NCBI GenBank assembly: GCA_016935755.1
Contig: JAFGQI010000012.1
Span: 1-32,255 of the forward strand
Source: Anaerolineales bacterium
GTDB taxonomy: Bacteria > Chloroflexota > Anaerolineae > Anaerolineales > UBA4823
Direction of reading: 5' to 3'
DNA length: 32,255 nucleotides
The notes beneath the pieces are model-generated. The model did not search any database. It worked only from the letters and a program-made list of their open reading frames with translations, and was not told where the DNA came from. The position numbers and the translations under genes were made by a program. The number at the start of each line of letters is the position of its first letter. The stretch's first letter is position 1. Positions 12,726 through 21,557 of the stretch are shown here, in pieces.

Positions 12726-13460
12726 ATGAAAATAGCCGTTCTTGAGATCGTTGAGGACTGGTTAACCCAGGCCGGAACGCACCGCCAGCATTACGGGCGG
12801 CCCCTGGTCAGCCTGTGCTACGCCCAGAGCCTGGACGGCAGCCTGACCCTTCGGCGCGGCCAGCCGACTGCCTTGAGCGGCGCTGAATCTGCCCGGCTGA
12901 CCCACCAGCTGCGGGCGATACACGCGGCCATCCTGGTGGGGGTGGGCACGGTGCTGGCAGACGATCCGCGGCTGACCGTGCGGCATGTCTCGGGGCCTGA
13001 TCCTCAGCCCGTGATCCTGGACAGCCGCCTGCGCACGCCGATTGAGGCGAAACTGATCCGGCAGCACCCTCGTCCGGCCTGGATCGCGGCCACGGAGGGC
13101 GCTGAACCGCAAAAACGCAGCGCCCTGGAAGCCGCCGGAGCCAGGGTATTGAGCCTGCCGGCTGGGAGGGAAGGGCGCGTCTCGCTTTGTGATCTGCTGG
13201 ACCGCCTGGGAGAGATGGGGATCGACAGCCTGATGGTTGAAGGCGGCGCACAGGTGATCTCCAGCATGCTGAGCCAGGGTCTGGCTGATCAGGTGATCCT
13301 GACGGTCGCCCCGGTTTTCCTGGGCGGGCTGCCGGCAGTGGAAGCGGGCGCGATTGGCTGGCTGCGGCTGGGCGAAGTGCTGTATGAACGATTGGGCGAT
13401 GATCTGGTCGCCTGCGGTAAGCTAAACCGAACTGACCTGCTATCGTCGAATCGGCCTTAG
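12726..13460 (+). CDS. RibD C-terminal-domain family reductase (dihydrofolate-reductase-like)
   Basis: The 244-aa protein matches the reductase domain of RibD. Seen: RPLVSLCYAQSLDGSLTL at the N-terminus, AILVGVGTVLADDPRLTVR (the NADPH-site motif), VILDSRLRTP, and SLMVEGGAQVISSML plus LTVAPVFLGGLPAV at the end. In riboflavin synthesis this fold reduces the ribosylaminopyrimidine 5'-phosphate. The deaminase half of RibD is absent, so this is a stand-alone reductase that may act in flavin or pterin metabolism. The next gene is lspA, with no riboflavin genes nearby, so the pathway is not certain. The start ATG has GAGGGGG about 4 nt upstream. Confidence 0.88.
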   Translation: MKIAVLEIVEDWLTQAGTHRQHYGRPLVSLCYAQSLDGSLTLRRGQPTALSGAESARLTHQLRAIHAAILVGVGTVLADDPRLTVRHVSGPDPQPVILDSRLRTPIEAKLIRQHPRPAWIAATEGAEPQKRSALEAAGARVLSLPAGREGRVSLCDLLDRLGEMGIDSLMVEGGAQVISSMLSQGLADQVILTVAPVFLGGLPAVEAGAIGWLRLGEVLYERLGDDLVACGKLNRTDLLSSNRP

Positions 13461-13510
13461 CTGAGGTAAAATGTAGGACGACTTAACTTTATTCCTGGTG
13501 GAGATCAATT

Positions 13511-14065
13511 TTGAAACTAAAACATTATCTTGTAGATTATGCCATGCTGCTGGGGGTGGGCGGTTTGATCGTGGCGCTGGATCAATGGACAAAGTATCTG
13601 ATCCGGGCGAACCTGGCGTTTGGCGAGGTGTTCATGCCAGATTTCTGGCTGACTCAGTATGTACGGCTGATCCATTGGAAGAACACGGGGGCAGTGTTTG
13701 GCATCTTTCAAAACATGGGCGATGTGTTCATGGTGCTTTCGTTTATTGTGGCGGCGGCGATCCTGTATTTTTTCCCTCAGGTGCCGCGCAAAGATTGGGG
13801 GCTGCGCCTGGCGATGTGCCTGCAGTTTGGGGGCGCAATTGGCAACCTGATCGACCGCCTGACGCGCGGCTACGTGACGGATTTTGTTTCGGTTGGGAAT
13901 TTTGCTGTGTTTAATGTCGCCGATGCCTGCATCTCGATGGGGGTGGCTGTGCTGGTGCTGGATTTGCTGATCCGGGATCAGCGTGAAAAGCGAGCGGCAG
14001 CCAATCTGCCGGTTGAAGCCCGTGAGCTTGAAGCTGGCGAGCTAGAGGAAGGGAAGGGTGAGTGA
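13511..14065 (+). CDS. lspA: Lipoprotein signal peptidase (signal peptidase II)
   Basis: The 184-aa inner-membrane aspartic peptidase removes signal peptides from diacylglyceryl-prolipoproteins. The family motifs are complete: DQWTKYLI, NTGAVFGIF, GGAIGNLIDRL with YVTDF (D124), and FAVFNVADACI (D138), the two Asp being the catalytic pair. Four hydrophobic helices are visible. Translation probably starts at the TTG at 13511, after GGTGGAG. The tail of about 28 residues is charged and longer than usual. It overlaps the pseudouridine synthase gene by 8 nt, the common lspA-rluD arrangement. Confidence 0.96.
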   Translation: MKLKHYLVDYAMLLGVGGLIVALDQWTKYLIRANLAFGEVFMPDFWLTQYVRLIHWKNTGAVFGIFQNMGDVFMVLSFIVAAAILYFFPQVPRKDWGLRLAMCLQFGGAIGNLIDRLTRGYVTDFVSVGNFAVFNVADACISMGVAVLVLDLLIRDQREKRAAANLPVEARELEAGELEEGKGE

Positions 14066-14984
14066 CCGGCTGGCGGCGTTCACCTTTGAGGGGAAACAGG
14101 CGGAGCGCCTGGATAAATTCCTGGTGGCCTGTCTGCCGGAGTTTTCCCGTTCGCGTTTGCAGGGGTTGATCAGAGATGGCCTGGTAGAGGTGGATGGTGC
14201 GCCGGCGCATAAAGCCGGCCAGGTGCTGGACAGGCGTGTTACGGTTCAAGTGCGCATCCCGCCTGCCGCGCCGAGCGACCTGGAGCCGGAAGACATTCCG
14301 CTGGATATCGTCTTTGAAAATGATGAACTGATGGTGGTGAACAAACCAGCTGGGATGGTGGTGCATCCGGCGGCCGGGCATGCCAGCGGGACGCTGGTGC
14401 ACGCTGCCCTGGCGCACGCCCCAGAACTGGAAGGCATCGGCGGGGTGCAGCGCCCTGGGGTGGTGCACCGTCTGGATCGGGATACGTCTGGCTTGATCTT
14501 GCTGGCAAAGAACGAGCGCGCCCACCGCTGGCTGCAGGATCAGTTCCGGCTGAGGAAGGTCGAAAAAGTGTACCTGGCGCTGGTGGATGGCGCCCCGCCA
14601 ACCCCGACGGGGAGGATTGAAGCGCCTATCGGGCGAGACCTGAAGCAGCGCAAGAAGATGGCGATCGTCAACCCGGAAAAAGGGCGCGAGGCGATCAGCG
14701 AGTATCGCACCCTGGAGAGCTATCCCGCTCATACCCTGGTGGAGGTGCACCCGTTAACCGGGCGCACCCACCAAATCCGCCTGCACATGGCGTTCCTGGG
14801 CTGCCCGGTAGTCGGGGATACCATCTACGGGCGGCGGCATGCCAGTCTGCCGCTGCGCAGACACTTTCTGCATGCGGCCCGCCTGAGCATCCGCCTGCGC
14901 AATGAAAACAAGCCGCAAACTTTTGAAGCAGCCCTGCCGGATGAACTGGCGGAGGCGCTAGAAAACTTACGCCAGCGAAGCTAG
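14058..14984 (+). CDS. rluD: RluA/RluD-family 23S rRNA pseudouridine synthase
   Basis: The 308-aa enzyme has an N-terminal S4 RNA-binding domain (about 15-75: [20 protein letters not shown], then [15 protein letters not shown]) and the catalytic domain with [17 protein letters not shown], where D140 is the nucleophile. [18 protein letters not shown] is the conserved C-terminal motif. It converts uridines of large-subunit rRNA to pseudouridine. The start is the GTG at 14058, overlapping lspA. RluD is the best family match; the exact rRNA positions are not known. Confidence 0.92.
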   Translation: MSDRLAAFTFEGKQAERLDKFLVACLPEFSRSRLQGLIRDGLVEVDGAPAHKAGQVLDRRVTVQVRIPPAAPSDLEPEDIPLDIVFENDELMVVNKPAGMVVHPAAGHASGTLVHAALAHAPELEGIGGVQRPGVVHRLDRDTSGLILLAKNERAHRWLQDQFRLRKVEKVYLALVDGAPPTPTGRIEAPIGRDLKQRKKMAIVNPEKGREAISEYRTLESYPAHTLVEVHPLTGRTHQIRLHMAFLGCPVVGDTIYGRRHASLPLRRHFLHAARLSIRLRNENKPQTFEAALPDELAEALENLRQRS

Positions 14985-15021
14985 TTTCAGGTTGTGCTGG
15001 CGGGAAAATGGAGAAACGAGG

Positions 15022-16065
15022 ATGAATATTGTCGATCTGCGCTCGGATACCGTGACCAAGCCGACCCCAGAGATGCGCCAGGCGATGGCTCAGGCTGAGG
15101 TGGGTGACGATGTGTATGGCGAAGACCCGACCATCAACCGCCTGCAGGAAATGTCTGCCGAGATGATGGGCAAAGAAGCTGGGCTGTTCATCCCTTCTGG
15201 CACGATGGGCAATCTGGTAGCCGTCCTGGCGCACTGCCAGCGGGGCGACGAGGTTATCCTGGGGAGCAAAGCCCACACATTCCTGTTCGAGGCGGGCGGG
15301 ATTTCGGCCCTGGGGGGGGTGCATTCCTGCCAGCTAGCCAGCCAACCGGATGGCACGCTGGCGCTGGAGGATATCCGGGCGGCAATCCGGGCGGATGACC
15401 CGCACTATCCGATCACGCGCCTGATCGCCCTGGAGAACACGCAAAATCGCTGCGGCGGGGTAGTCATCGGCCTGGAGTACACCCAGGCGGTGGGGAAGCT
15501 GGCGCATGAGCGGGGACTCTCGCTGCATCTGGATGGGGCGCGCATCTTCAACGCGGCGGTCGCGCTGGGAGTAAGCGCCAGGGAACTGGCGGAGCCGGTC
15601 GACTCGGTCACGTTTTGCTTGAGCAAGGGGCTGTCTGCCCCGGTAGGCTCGGTGTTATGCGGATCGGGCGAATTTATCCAACGCGCCCATCGCATCCGCA
15701 AGCAGCTGGGCGGTGGGATGCGCCAGGCAGGCGTGCTGGCGGCGGCTGGTATCATCGCCCTGGAGAAAATGGTAGATCGCCTGGCAGAGGATCATACCCG
15801 GGCAAAGCACCTGGCGCAAGGCCTGGCAAATATCCCTGGCATAGTGCTGGACGCGGGGACGCCTTACACCAACATGGTCTTTATGGAGTTTACAGAAGAA
15901 ACCGGGCTGTCAACCAGGCAAGTGACGCAGCGATTAGCCGAACAAGGGGTGCTGGTAGGTGTGGTGGGGACGCGGCGCTTCCGCCTGGTGACCCATTATT
16001 GGATCGATGACCAGGCGGTTGAGCAAGCCATCGCCGCCTTCGCGGCCAGCCTGAGAGCAGTTTGA
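15022..16065 (+). CDS. ltaE: Low-specificity L-threonine aldolase
   Basis: The 347-aa PLP enzyme splits L-threonine and L-allo-threonine to glycine and acetaldehyde. The start [20 protein letters not shown] is characteristic. [10 protein letters not shown], the phosphate-binding [20 protein letters not shown] and the PLP-lysine segment [14 protein letters not shown] are present. I used the ATG at 15022 because the ten residues upstream are unconserved. It follows rluD after 37 nt. A promoter-like TATAAT and the second hairpin element follow its stop. Confidence 0.94.
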   Translation: MNIVDLRSDTVTKPTPEMRQAMAQAEVGDDVYGEDPTINRLQEMSAEMMGKEAGLFIPSGTMGNLVAVLAHCQRGDEVILGSKAHTFLFEAGGISALGGVHSCQLASQPDGTLALEDIRAAIRADDPHYPITRLIALENTQNRCGGVVIGLEYTQAVGKLAHERGLSLHLDGARIFNAAVALGVSARELAEPVDSVTFCLSKGLSAPVGSVLCGSGEFIQRAHRIRKQLGGGMRQAGVLAAAGIIALEKMVDRLAEDHTRAKHLAQGLANIPGIVLDAGTPYTNMVFMEFTEETGLSTRQVTQRLAEQGVLVGVVGTRRFRLVTHYWIDDQAVEQAIAAFAASLRAV

Positions 16066-16093
16066 GCCATCTGGCCTGCGCCTGCGGGCATGT

Positions 16094-16099
16094 TATAAT
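16094..16099 (+). promoter_or_regulatory. Predicted -10 box upstream of the hairpin element and punA
   Basis: TATAAT in GTTATAATATTTATG, 6 nt before the hairpin element begins. If used for punA, its transcript would carry the whole hairpin in the leader. The region 16201-16221 just before punA is AT-rich and could hold a nearer promoter. Confidence 0.35.
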
Positions 16100-16105
16100 A
16101 TTTAT

Positions 16106-16193
16106 GAGTTACGCACTTCAGGGGAAACTGGGGGTGTTTGAGCGGGCTGTTCCTGCTCAAACACCCCCAGCCATCCACTAATTGTGTAAGTCC
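16106..16193 (-). repeat. MITE-like hairpin element, copy 2
   Basis: An 88-bp element with imperfect terminal inverted repeats: GAGTTACGCACTT at the left, and GGACTTACACAATT on the other strand at the right. The central stem is 16130-16146 with 16152-16168 (14 perfect pairs around GGGGGTGTTTGAGC, then a wobble and two more). It is the inverted counterpart of 3548-3630. No target-site duplication is obvious. Confidence 0.75.
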
Positions 16194-16221
16194 TGGTTGG
16201 GGCTGGTTTTAATAATATTAT

Positions 16222-17070
16222 ATGGATAGACAAATGAGCGATTATTTTACGATCTCACAAATTGACGAAGTTGCAGATTTAATTGGCGGAAAAGCTACCC
16301 TTCGACCTCGAGTGGGGATCATCCTGGGCTCGGGACTGGGAGGGCTGGCGGAGGCGGTCAAAGAGCCTACGATTATTCCCTTTAATCAGCTGCCTTATTG
16401 GCCCGTTTCGACTGTAATTGGTCACCAGGGCCGCCTGGTCATCGGAGAGCTGGAGGGCCAGCCTGTCATGGTGATGCAGGGAAGGGCGCATTATTATGAG
16501 GGCTACAGCATGGCTCAGGTTGGCCTGCCGGTGCGGGTGATGCAGCGATTGGGGGTCGAAATCCTGGTGGTGACTAACGCGGCGGGCGGGGTAAACCCCA
16601 AGTTTAGCCCTGGGGATTTGATGCTGATCACCGATCATCTGAACCTGATTGGGATGAGTGGGCTGACCCCCTTGCGAGGGCCAAACCTGGACGATTTGGG
16701 CCCGCGTTTCCCAGATATGAGCCAGGCTTATGATCACCAGCTGTGCGAGCTGGCGCGCCAGGTGGCGGCGGAACAGCATCTGCTCTTACACGAAGGGATT
16801 TATGTTTGTTTAGCGGGTCCGTCTTTTGAAACACCTGCTGATCTGAGGTATCTGCGCGGGATAGGGGCTGATGCGGTGGGGATGTCCACCGTTCCAGAGG
16901 TCACTGTGGCGCGGCATGGCGGCACGCGGGTGCTGGGCGTCTCGGGCATCAGCAATAAGGCCAATCTGGATGGCAGCACGCTGACCACGCATGAAGAGGT
17001 GCTGGAAGCCGGTCAAAAGATAGCCCCTCAGCTTTTGACGCTGATCCAGGGTGTACTGCGCCGGCTGTAG
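16222..17070 (+). CDS. punA: Purine nucleoside phosphorylase I
   Basis: The 282-aa trimer-type PNP cleaves inosine and guanosine with phosphate in purine salvage. Visible motifs are ILGSGLGGLAE (phosphate loop), GRAHYYEGYS, VTNAAGGVNP, DHLNLIGMSGLTPLRGPN, YVCLAGPSFETPAD, GADAVGMSTVPEV and ISNKANLDG. Two starts are possible: the ATG at 16222, or 16234 with GGAT about 7 nt upstream; the second gives MSDYFTISQ and is slightly more plausible. The gene lies just downstream of a mobile hairpin element. Confidence 0.95.
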   Translation: MDRQMSDYFTISQIDEVADLIGGKATLRPRVGIILGSGLGGLAEAVKEPTIIPFNQLPYWPVSTVIGHQGRLVIGELEGQPVMVMQGRAHYYEGYSMAQVGLPVRVMQRLGVEILVVTNAAGGVNPKFSPGDLMLITDHLNLIGMSGLTPLRGPNLDDLGPRFPDMSQAYDHQLCELARQVAAEQHLLLHEGIYVCLAGPSFETPADLRYLRGIGADAVGMSTVPEVTVARHGGTRVLGVSGISNKANLDGSTLTTHEEVLEAGQKIAPQLLTLIQGVLRRL

Positions 17071-17089
17071 CGGGCGAAAACGGACTCCC

Positions 17090-17800
17090 ATGGAAGAAGC
17101 TCTGCGCTTTTTTCGCAACTTCGAACCTTGGATATATGTTCTTCTAGGATTTGGGGGTCTGATTTATCTTAGAAAGTTTATCCTGTCCTGGCAAGAACTG
17201 CGCGGGGCAATATTTGGTCTGGAAAGAGATAACGCGCAGGTACGCCTGAATCAATCGGCAAGTGCATTGGTGTTGCTTTTGACTCTTGCAGTGATCGAGT
17301 TTGTACTGGTATCCTTTATTGCTCCGGTTGTACCGGGGGCGATTCCCGTGCCTACGGCAACATTGAATTTACTGGCTACCCCGACGATTACTTTGCTGGC
17401 GCCTCTCACAGAGGGAGAGGGGCTGCAGGCGACCGTTATCTCAACCACACCAGAGCCGACGAACATACCGGGCTGTATCCCTGGGCAGATCGAGATCATC
17501 TCACCGCGGAATGGGCAGGAGGTGAGCGGGGTGATCGCAGTGACCGGCACCGCCAATATTCCCAATTTTGGTTTCTTTAAATTTGAAGTCAAGCGGCCCG
17601 ATGAAACCATCTGGCTGACCATCCAGGCTGGCAATGCACCTGTCACGGCAGGCAAGCTGGGCGATTGGGACACCAGCCGGCTGACGCCGGGAGATTACCA
17701 GCTGGCGCTGGTAATTGTCGACAACCAGGGCCAGGCCTCCGCCCCTTGCGCGATCCAGGTGCGGGTCGGGCTGGCTCCACAGGCGACATCAGGCCCATAA
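17090..17800 (+). CDS. Membrane-anchored protein with C-terminal Ig-like domain
   Basis: The 236-aa protein has two hydrophobic helices, near residues 13-29 (IYVLLGFGGLIYLRKFI) and 57-76 (ALVLLLTLAVIEFVLVSFIA). A Pro/Thr-rich linker follows, then about 95 residues of Ig-like beta domain (IEIISPRNGQEVSGVIAVTG to the end). The beta domain is probably outside the membrane. Proteins of this plan are common in Anaerolineae genomes and have no known function. The ATG at 17090 begins 20 nt after punA ends and is preceded only by a weak ribosome-binding site. Confidence 0.75.
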   Translation: MEEALRFFRNFEPWIYVLLGFGGLIYLRKFILSWQELRGAIFGLERDNAQVRLNQSASALVLLLTLAVIEFVLVSFIAPVVPGAIPVPTATLNLLATPTITLLAPLTEGEGLQATVISTTPEPTNIPGCIPGQIEIISPRNGQEVSGVIAVTGTANIPNFGFFKFEVKRPDETIWLTIQAGNAPVTAGKLGDWDTSRLTPGDYQLALVIVDNQGQASAPCAIQVRVGLAPQATSGP

Positions 17801-17812
17801 GAGGAAGCAAGC

Positions 17813-18373
17813 ATGCCACAAATAGAAATTCGTCCCGCCATAGCCAGCGATATCCCGGCTTTGATCGCCCTCGACCATCATTACACCAGCGAACATGTCT
17901 GGCAGATGGAGATTCACCAGGGAAGAGAGAACAGCGGTATTGTTGAGCAGGCTTATACCATTACCTTCCGGCAGGTTCGCCTGCCGCGGGCCGTGCGGGT
18001 GGAATATCCGCGCTCGCCGCGGCTGCTGGAGAGCACCTGGACGATGCGTTCAGGTCTGCTGGTCGCGCTGATGGAGAAAAAACCGGTGGGATATGTCAGC
18101 ATGACACTGCACCAGGCGCCTCTCACCACCTGGGTGACTGATCTGGCAGTGGAACGGCAGCTGCGCCGCAAGGGGATTGGCAGCGCCTTGCTGCTGGCGG
18201 CGCTGGAATGGGCAGGCAATATGGACAGCCGCCACGTGGTGCTGGAGATGCAGCCCAAGAACTACCCGGCGATCCAGATGGCGCTAAAGCTGGGTTTTGA
18301 CCTTTGCGGCTATAATGACCGTTATTACGCCAATCACGAAATTGCTATTTTATTTGGAAAGTCTTTACATTGA
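17813..18373 (+). CDS. GNAT-family N-acetyltransferase
   Basis: The 186-aa protein starts IEIRPAIASDIPALIALDHHY, a typical GNAT N-terminus. It has the acetyl-CoA loop RRKGIGSALLLAALEWA preceded by VTDLAVERQL. The C-terminal KLGFDLCGYNDRYYANHEIAILF is also usual for the fold. The acetyl acceptor is unknown. It lies 12 nt after the membrane protein gene, with GAGGAAG as ribosome-binding site, so it is probably co-transcribed. Confidence 0.9.
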   Translation: MPQIEIRPAIASDIPALIALDHHYTSEHVWQMEIHQGRENSGIVEQAYTITFRQVRLPRAVRVEYPRSPRLLESTWTMRSGLLVALMEKKPVGYVSMTLHQAPLTTWVTDLAVERQLRRKGIGSALLLAALEWAGNMDSRHVVLEMQPKNYPAIQMALKLGFDLCGYNDRYYANHEIAILFGKSLH

Positions 18374-18407
18374 GGTAACAGGAAGGCTTATCTAAGAAGT
18401 TGTTTTA

Positions 18408-20396
18408 ATGGTTATGGCTTCGCTGCTGGTAGATGTACTGCGCACACTGAACGAACTCCTTACCGCCGGGATTGCGATTACTGGATTCTCCCTGCTGTTA
18501 TACGCGCTGTCCTTCAACCTGCGTGACCGGGTGGCGCGTTCTTTTGCCCTGATCATGCTGTGCGTGGTGATCGTTTTTGTGGCTGAGGCGATGGGCAGCG
18601 TCGCTGCGAATCATACGCAGTTGGAGATATGGCTGCGCCTGCAATGGGTGGGGATCGCCTTTCTCCCGGCTGCCTATCTGCATTTTTCAGACGGCCTGCT
18701 GACTGCTACCGGGCGCCCGTCGCGTGGGCGGAGATGGCTGGCGGTGCGCCTGGTGTACCTGGCATCGCTGGCTTTCTTGTTAACTTTGCCCTTCTCGCTG
18801 CTGGTTGGCCCACTGGTGCCCACGGCGGTTCCCGCGCCTCATCTGCAGCGAACCTGGCTGACCTGGGTGTTCACGGCTTTCTACATCCTGATCATGACCA
18901 TCTCCTGGGTCAATTTTTGGCGCGCTTACAAGCGCAGCTTGTCCAGCACAGGGCGGCGGCGCATGAGCTACCTGCTCACCGGCGCCCTGGCCCCAGCGCT
19001 GGGCTCCTATCCCTACCTGCTGTTTGGCTCTTCTTTTGCCTCCGACCATCAAATCATCTTCTGGCTGACAGTTACTCTGAGCAACCTGATGGTATCTGCA
19101 CTGCTGGTGCTGATGGCGTATGGAGTGGCCTTCTTTGGGGTTTCCTGGCCAGATCGGGTGGTCAAGCGCAGGCTGTTAAAGTGGATCATGCGCGGGCCGG
19201 TGGCGGCTTCGACGATCCTGGCGATCACCACAGTTGTGCGGCGTGCTGGCAACCTGGTGGGCTTCGACTCGTCTGCGATTGTACCGGTGCTGATGGTGGG
19301 GGGCATTTTGATCCTTGAGCATCTGATTACGCTGGCCGCGCCCAGATGGGAGCGCTGGCTGTTTTTGGGCAAGGACCGGGAAGAAATAGAACTGCTGCAA
19401 ACCCTGGATGAACGTTTATTGACCCAGGGCGACCTGCAGCAGTTTTTGGAATCCATCCTGGCGGCGGTATGCGACCGCCTGCAGGTTTCCAGGGCCTTTG
19501 TAGCGGCCTTGGGGACGGCGGGCGCCGACCAATCCCGGCGTCTGGAAATGCTGGTAATGACAGGAGGTGATCTGACGCTGGAGAAGGAGGATTTGTCTGC
19601 CAACCTGCTCCTGGCTGTGGCTGAAAACGGCTCGAAGACAGCAGGGGACGATCCCGGGCATGGTGCGATCGGGGAGGAGCTGTTTTCCTGGGGCGATTAC
19701 TGGTTGGTGCCCTTAAGAGGGCAGGGGAATGGTTCTGCGGATCTTTTGGGTTTATTGGGGGTACAGCGCCAGGTGGATCAAGTGTTGGATAAAGATCACC
19801 TTGAGGCGCTGGCGATTTTGACCGGGCGGGCCGCCCTGGCCTTACGAGATCGTTCCAGGCAGCAGCAGGCATTCCGTTCTCTTGAAGAACTGACTCCGCA
19901 GATGGATATGTTCCAACGATTGCGGGCGGCGGCGCGTTATGATGGCACAGAGCTGCTGGTGACCCCCAGCATGGCGGTGGACCAACAGGATATCTCGCCA
20001 TTGGTGAGAGATGCCCTGACGCATTATTGGGGTGGGCCAAAGCTCAGCCAGAGTCCACTGCTTGAGCTGCGCGTGGTGCAGCAAACTGCTCAGGACATGG
20101 ATGAAAGCCCGACGAATGCGCTCCGTTCCACCTTGCGCAGGGCGATCGAATATGTGCGACCGGAGGGAGAACGGCGCTTCACAGCGGAATGGATTTTGTA
20201 TAATATATTGGAGATGAAATTTTTGGAGGGCCGTAAAGTGCGTGAAATCGCCATGCGCCTGGCGATGTCTGAAGCGGATTTATACCGCAAGCAGCGCGTG
20301 GCGATTGAGGCGGTGGCGGATGCGCTTGTCGAAATGGAGAGGCAAGCCACGCAAACGGAAGCTGGTAATGGGCATTCTGCAAAGGAACTCTTTTAA
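18408..20396 (+). CDS. Membrane sensor: multi-TM domain, GAF-like domain, C-terminal helix-turn-helix
   Basis: The 662-aa protein opens with about eight hydrophobic segments over residues 1-310. These include LRLQWVGIAFLPAAYLHFSD, the hallmark of 7TM sensor regions found in front of histidine kinases. A GAF-like domain follows at about 325-480 (ELLQTLDERLL, then FLESILAAVCDRLQVSRAFV). The last ~60 residues look like a helix-turn-helix (RKVREIAMRLAMSEADLYRKQ). No histidine-kinase H-box, ATPase, cyclase or GGDEF motif is seen. It may be a one-component membrane-bound regulator or a partner of another protein. An S1-repeat gene follows 51 nt downstream. Confidence 0.75.
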   Translation: MVMASLLVDVLRTLNELLTAGIAITGFSLLLYALSFNLRDRVARSFALIMLCVVIVFVAEAMGSVAANHTQLEIWLRLQWVGIAFLPAAYLHFSDGLLTATGRPSRGRRWLAVRLVYLASLAFLLTLPFSLLVGPLVPTAVPAPHLQRTWLTWVFTAFYILIMTISWVNFWRAYKRSLSSTGRRRMSYLLTGALAPALGSYPYLLFGSSFASDHQIIFWLTVTLSNLMVSALLVLMAYGVAFFGVSWPDRVVKRRLLKWIMRGPVAASTILAITTVVRRAGNLVGFDSSAIVPVLMVGGILILEHLITLAAPRWERWLFLGKDREEIELLQTLDERLLTQGDLQQFLESILAAVCDRLQVSRAFVAALGTAGADQSRRLEMLVMTGGDLTLEKEDLSANLLLAVAENGSKTAGDDPGHGAIGEELFSWGDYWLVPLRGQGNGSADLLGLLGVQRQVDQVLDKDHLEALAILTGRAALALRDRSRQQQAFRSLEELTPQMDMFQRLRAAARYDGTELLVTPSMAVDQQDISPLVRDALTHYWGGPKLSQSPLLELRVVQQTAQDMDESPTNALRSTLRRAIEYVRPEGERRFTAEWILYNILEMKFLEGRKVREIAMRLAMSEADLYRKQRVAIEAVADALVEMERQATQTEAGNGHSAKELF

Positions 20397-20447
20397 TTCA
20401 AACCGATGGCGAAATGATGTTTCGCAAGAACAGGGAGAGTCGGTTTA

Positions 20448-21431
20448 ATGGTAAGCAAAAGACGATACCAGGAAAATCATATTGCACCACCACCCATGGA
20501 CGAGTCGTGGTGGGAAGCCGTCTTGGCTGAAGATGAAGCACAGCATACGCCGGTGAACAACCGCTGCGCCCGCCAGGGAGGGGCGGAACCGCAGAAGACC
20601 GGCGCACAGGCGGCGATATTTGAAGCAGAGCTGGTTGATTGGGAGCTGGCGCTGCAGCTTTACCAACAAGATCAGGTTGTTTATCTGCAGGTGACTGGCT
20701 TCAACCGAGGCGGTTTGCTGGTCAGCAGCGATGAACTGCAGGGGTTCGTGCCGGTGTCTCACCTGATCGAGACGCCATGTGGAGATAGCAGCCCGGAGAT
20801 GTGGTTGGAAAGCTACCAGGGCAGGACTTTGTGCCTGAAGATTATTGAGTGTGATCAGGAGCGCGGGCGGGTGGTCTTTTCGGAGCGGGCGGCGCTCTCG
20901 CAGCCGGGCAGCCGTAAATATCTGTTGGATACGCTCAAGCCTGGGGACTGCACGGTGGGCACGATCACCAATATCACCGATTTTGGCATTTTTGTGGATC
21001 TGGGAGGTGTGGAGGGGCTGGTGCATGTGTCCGAAATCTCCTGGGGCAGAGTACACCACCCGACAGATGTGGCGGCATTGGGCCAGCAAGTTCAGGTGTA
21101 TGTCATCCAGGTAGATCAGGAGCGCGCCCGCATTGCCTTGAGCTTGAAAAGGATGTGCCCTAATCCCTGGGAGACCGCCGAGCAGCGCTACTTTCCAGGC
21201 CAGGTTACGGAAGCCGTGGTGACCAGCGTGGCGCCCTTTGGGGTATTTGCCCGCCTGGAGGAAGGGCTGGATGGGCTGATCCATTTGTCTGAGATGTGCC
21301 AGGGTGAAAATTCTGCCCAGCCAGGATATGCGCTCAGAGAAGGGCAGCAGATTCGGGTGCGTATTTTACACGTGGACGCGCTGCGGCAGAGGTTGGGGTT
21401 AAGTCTGAAACTGGATGGAGCTGTGGCTTAG
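20448..21431 (+). CDS. RNA-binding protein with three S1 repeats
   Basis: The 327-aa protein has an acidic N-terminal ~50 residues and three OB-fold S1 units at about 55-130 (divergent: VYLQVTGFNRGGLLVSS), 163-232 (GDCTVGTITNITDFGIFVDL, then GLVHVSEISW) and 245-322 (VTEAVVTSVAPFGVFARL, then GLIHLSEMC). It resembles ribosomal protein S1 but is shorter than the usual four- to six-repeat form. It may be the organism's S1 or a paralogue acting in translation or RNA turnover. AGGGAGAG precedes the ATG. Confidence 0.88.
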   Translation: MVSKRRYQENHIAPPPMDESWWEAVLAEDEAQHTPVNNRCARQGGAEPQKTGAQAAIFEAELVDWELALQLYQQDQVVYLQVTGFNRGGLLVSSDELQGFVPVSHLIETPCGDSSPEMWLESYQGRTLCLKIIECDQERGRVVFSERAALSQPGSRKYLLDTLKPGDCTVGTITNITDFGIFVDLGGVEGLVHVSEISWGRVHHPTDVAALGQQVQVYVIQVDQERARIALSLKRMCPNPWETAEQRYFPGQVTEAVVTSVAPFGVFARLEEGLDGLIHLSEMCQGENSAQPGYALREGQQIRVRILHVDALRQRLGLSLKLDGAVA

Positions 21432-21557
21432 CCAGGGCGCCATCCACAGGTAGACGACCTGAGCGAAAGAACCTGCCTGATGAACTGCGCGGTTTAGCGC
21501 AGCGGGCTGTGTTTGTGTCAAGCGGTAAGTGCCTGGATGCTTGTCTGGGAGGTTGGC

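Noticed and set aside
21432..21557. Small structured RNA or tRNA between the S1 and comEA genes
   Set aside because: A few short stems are possible (GCGCGGTTTAGCGC), but there is no T-loop, anticodon arm or other RNA-family signature.
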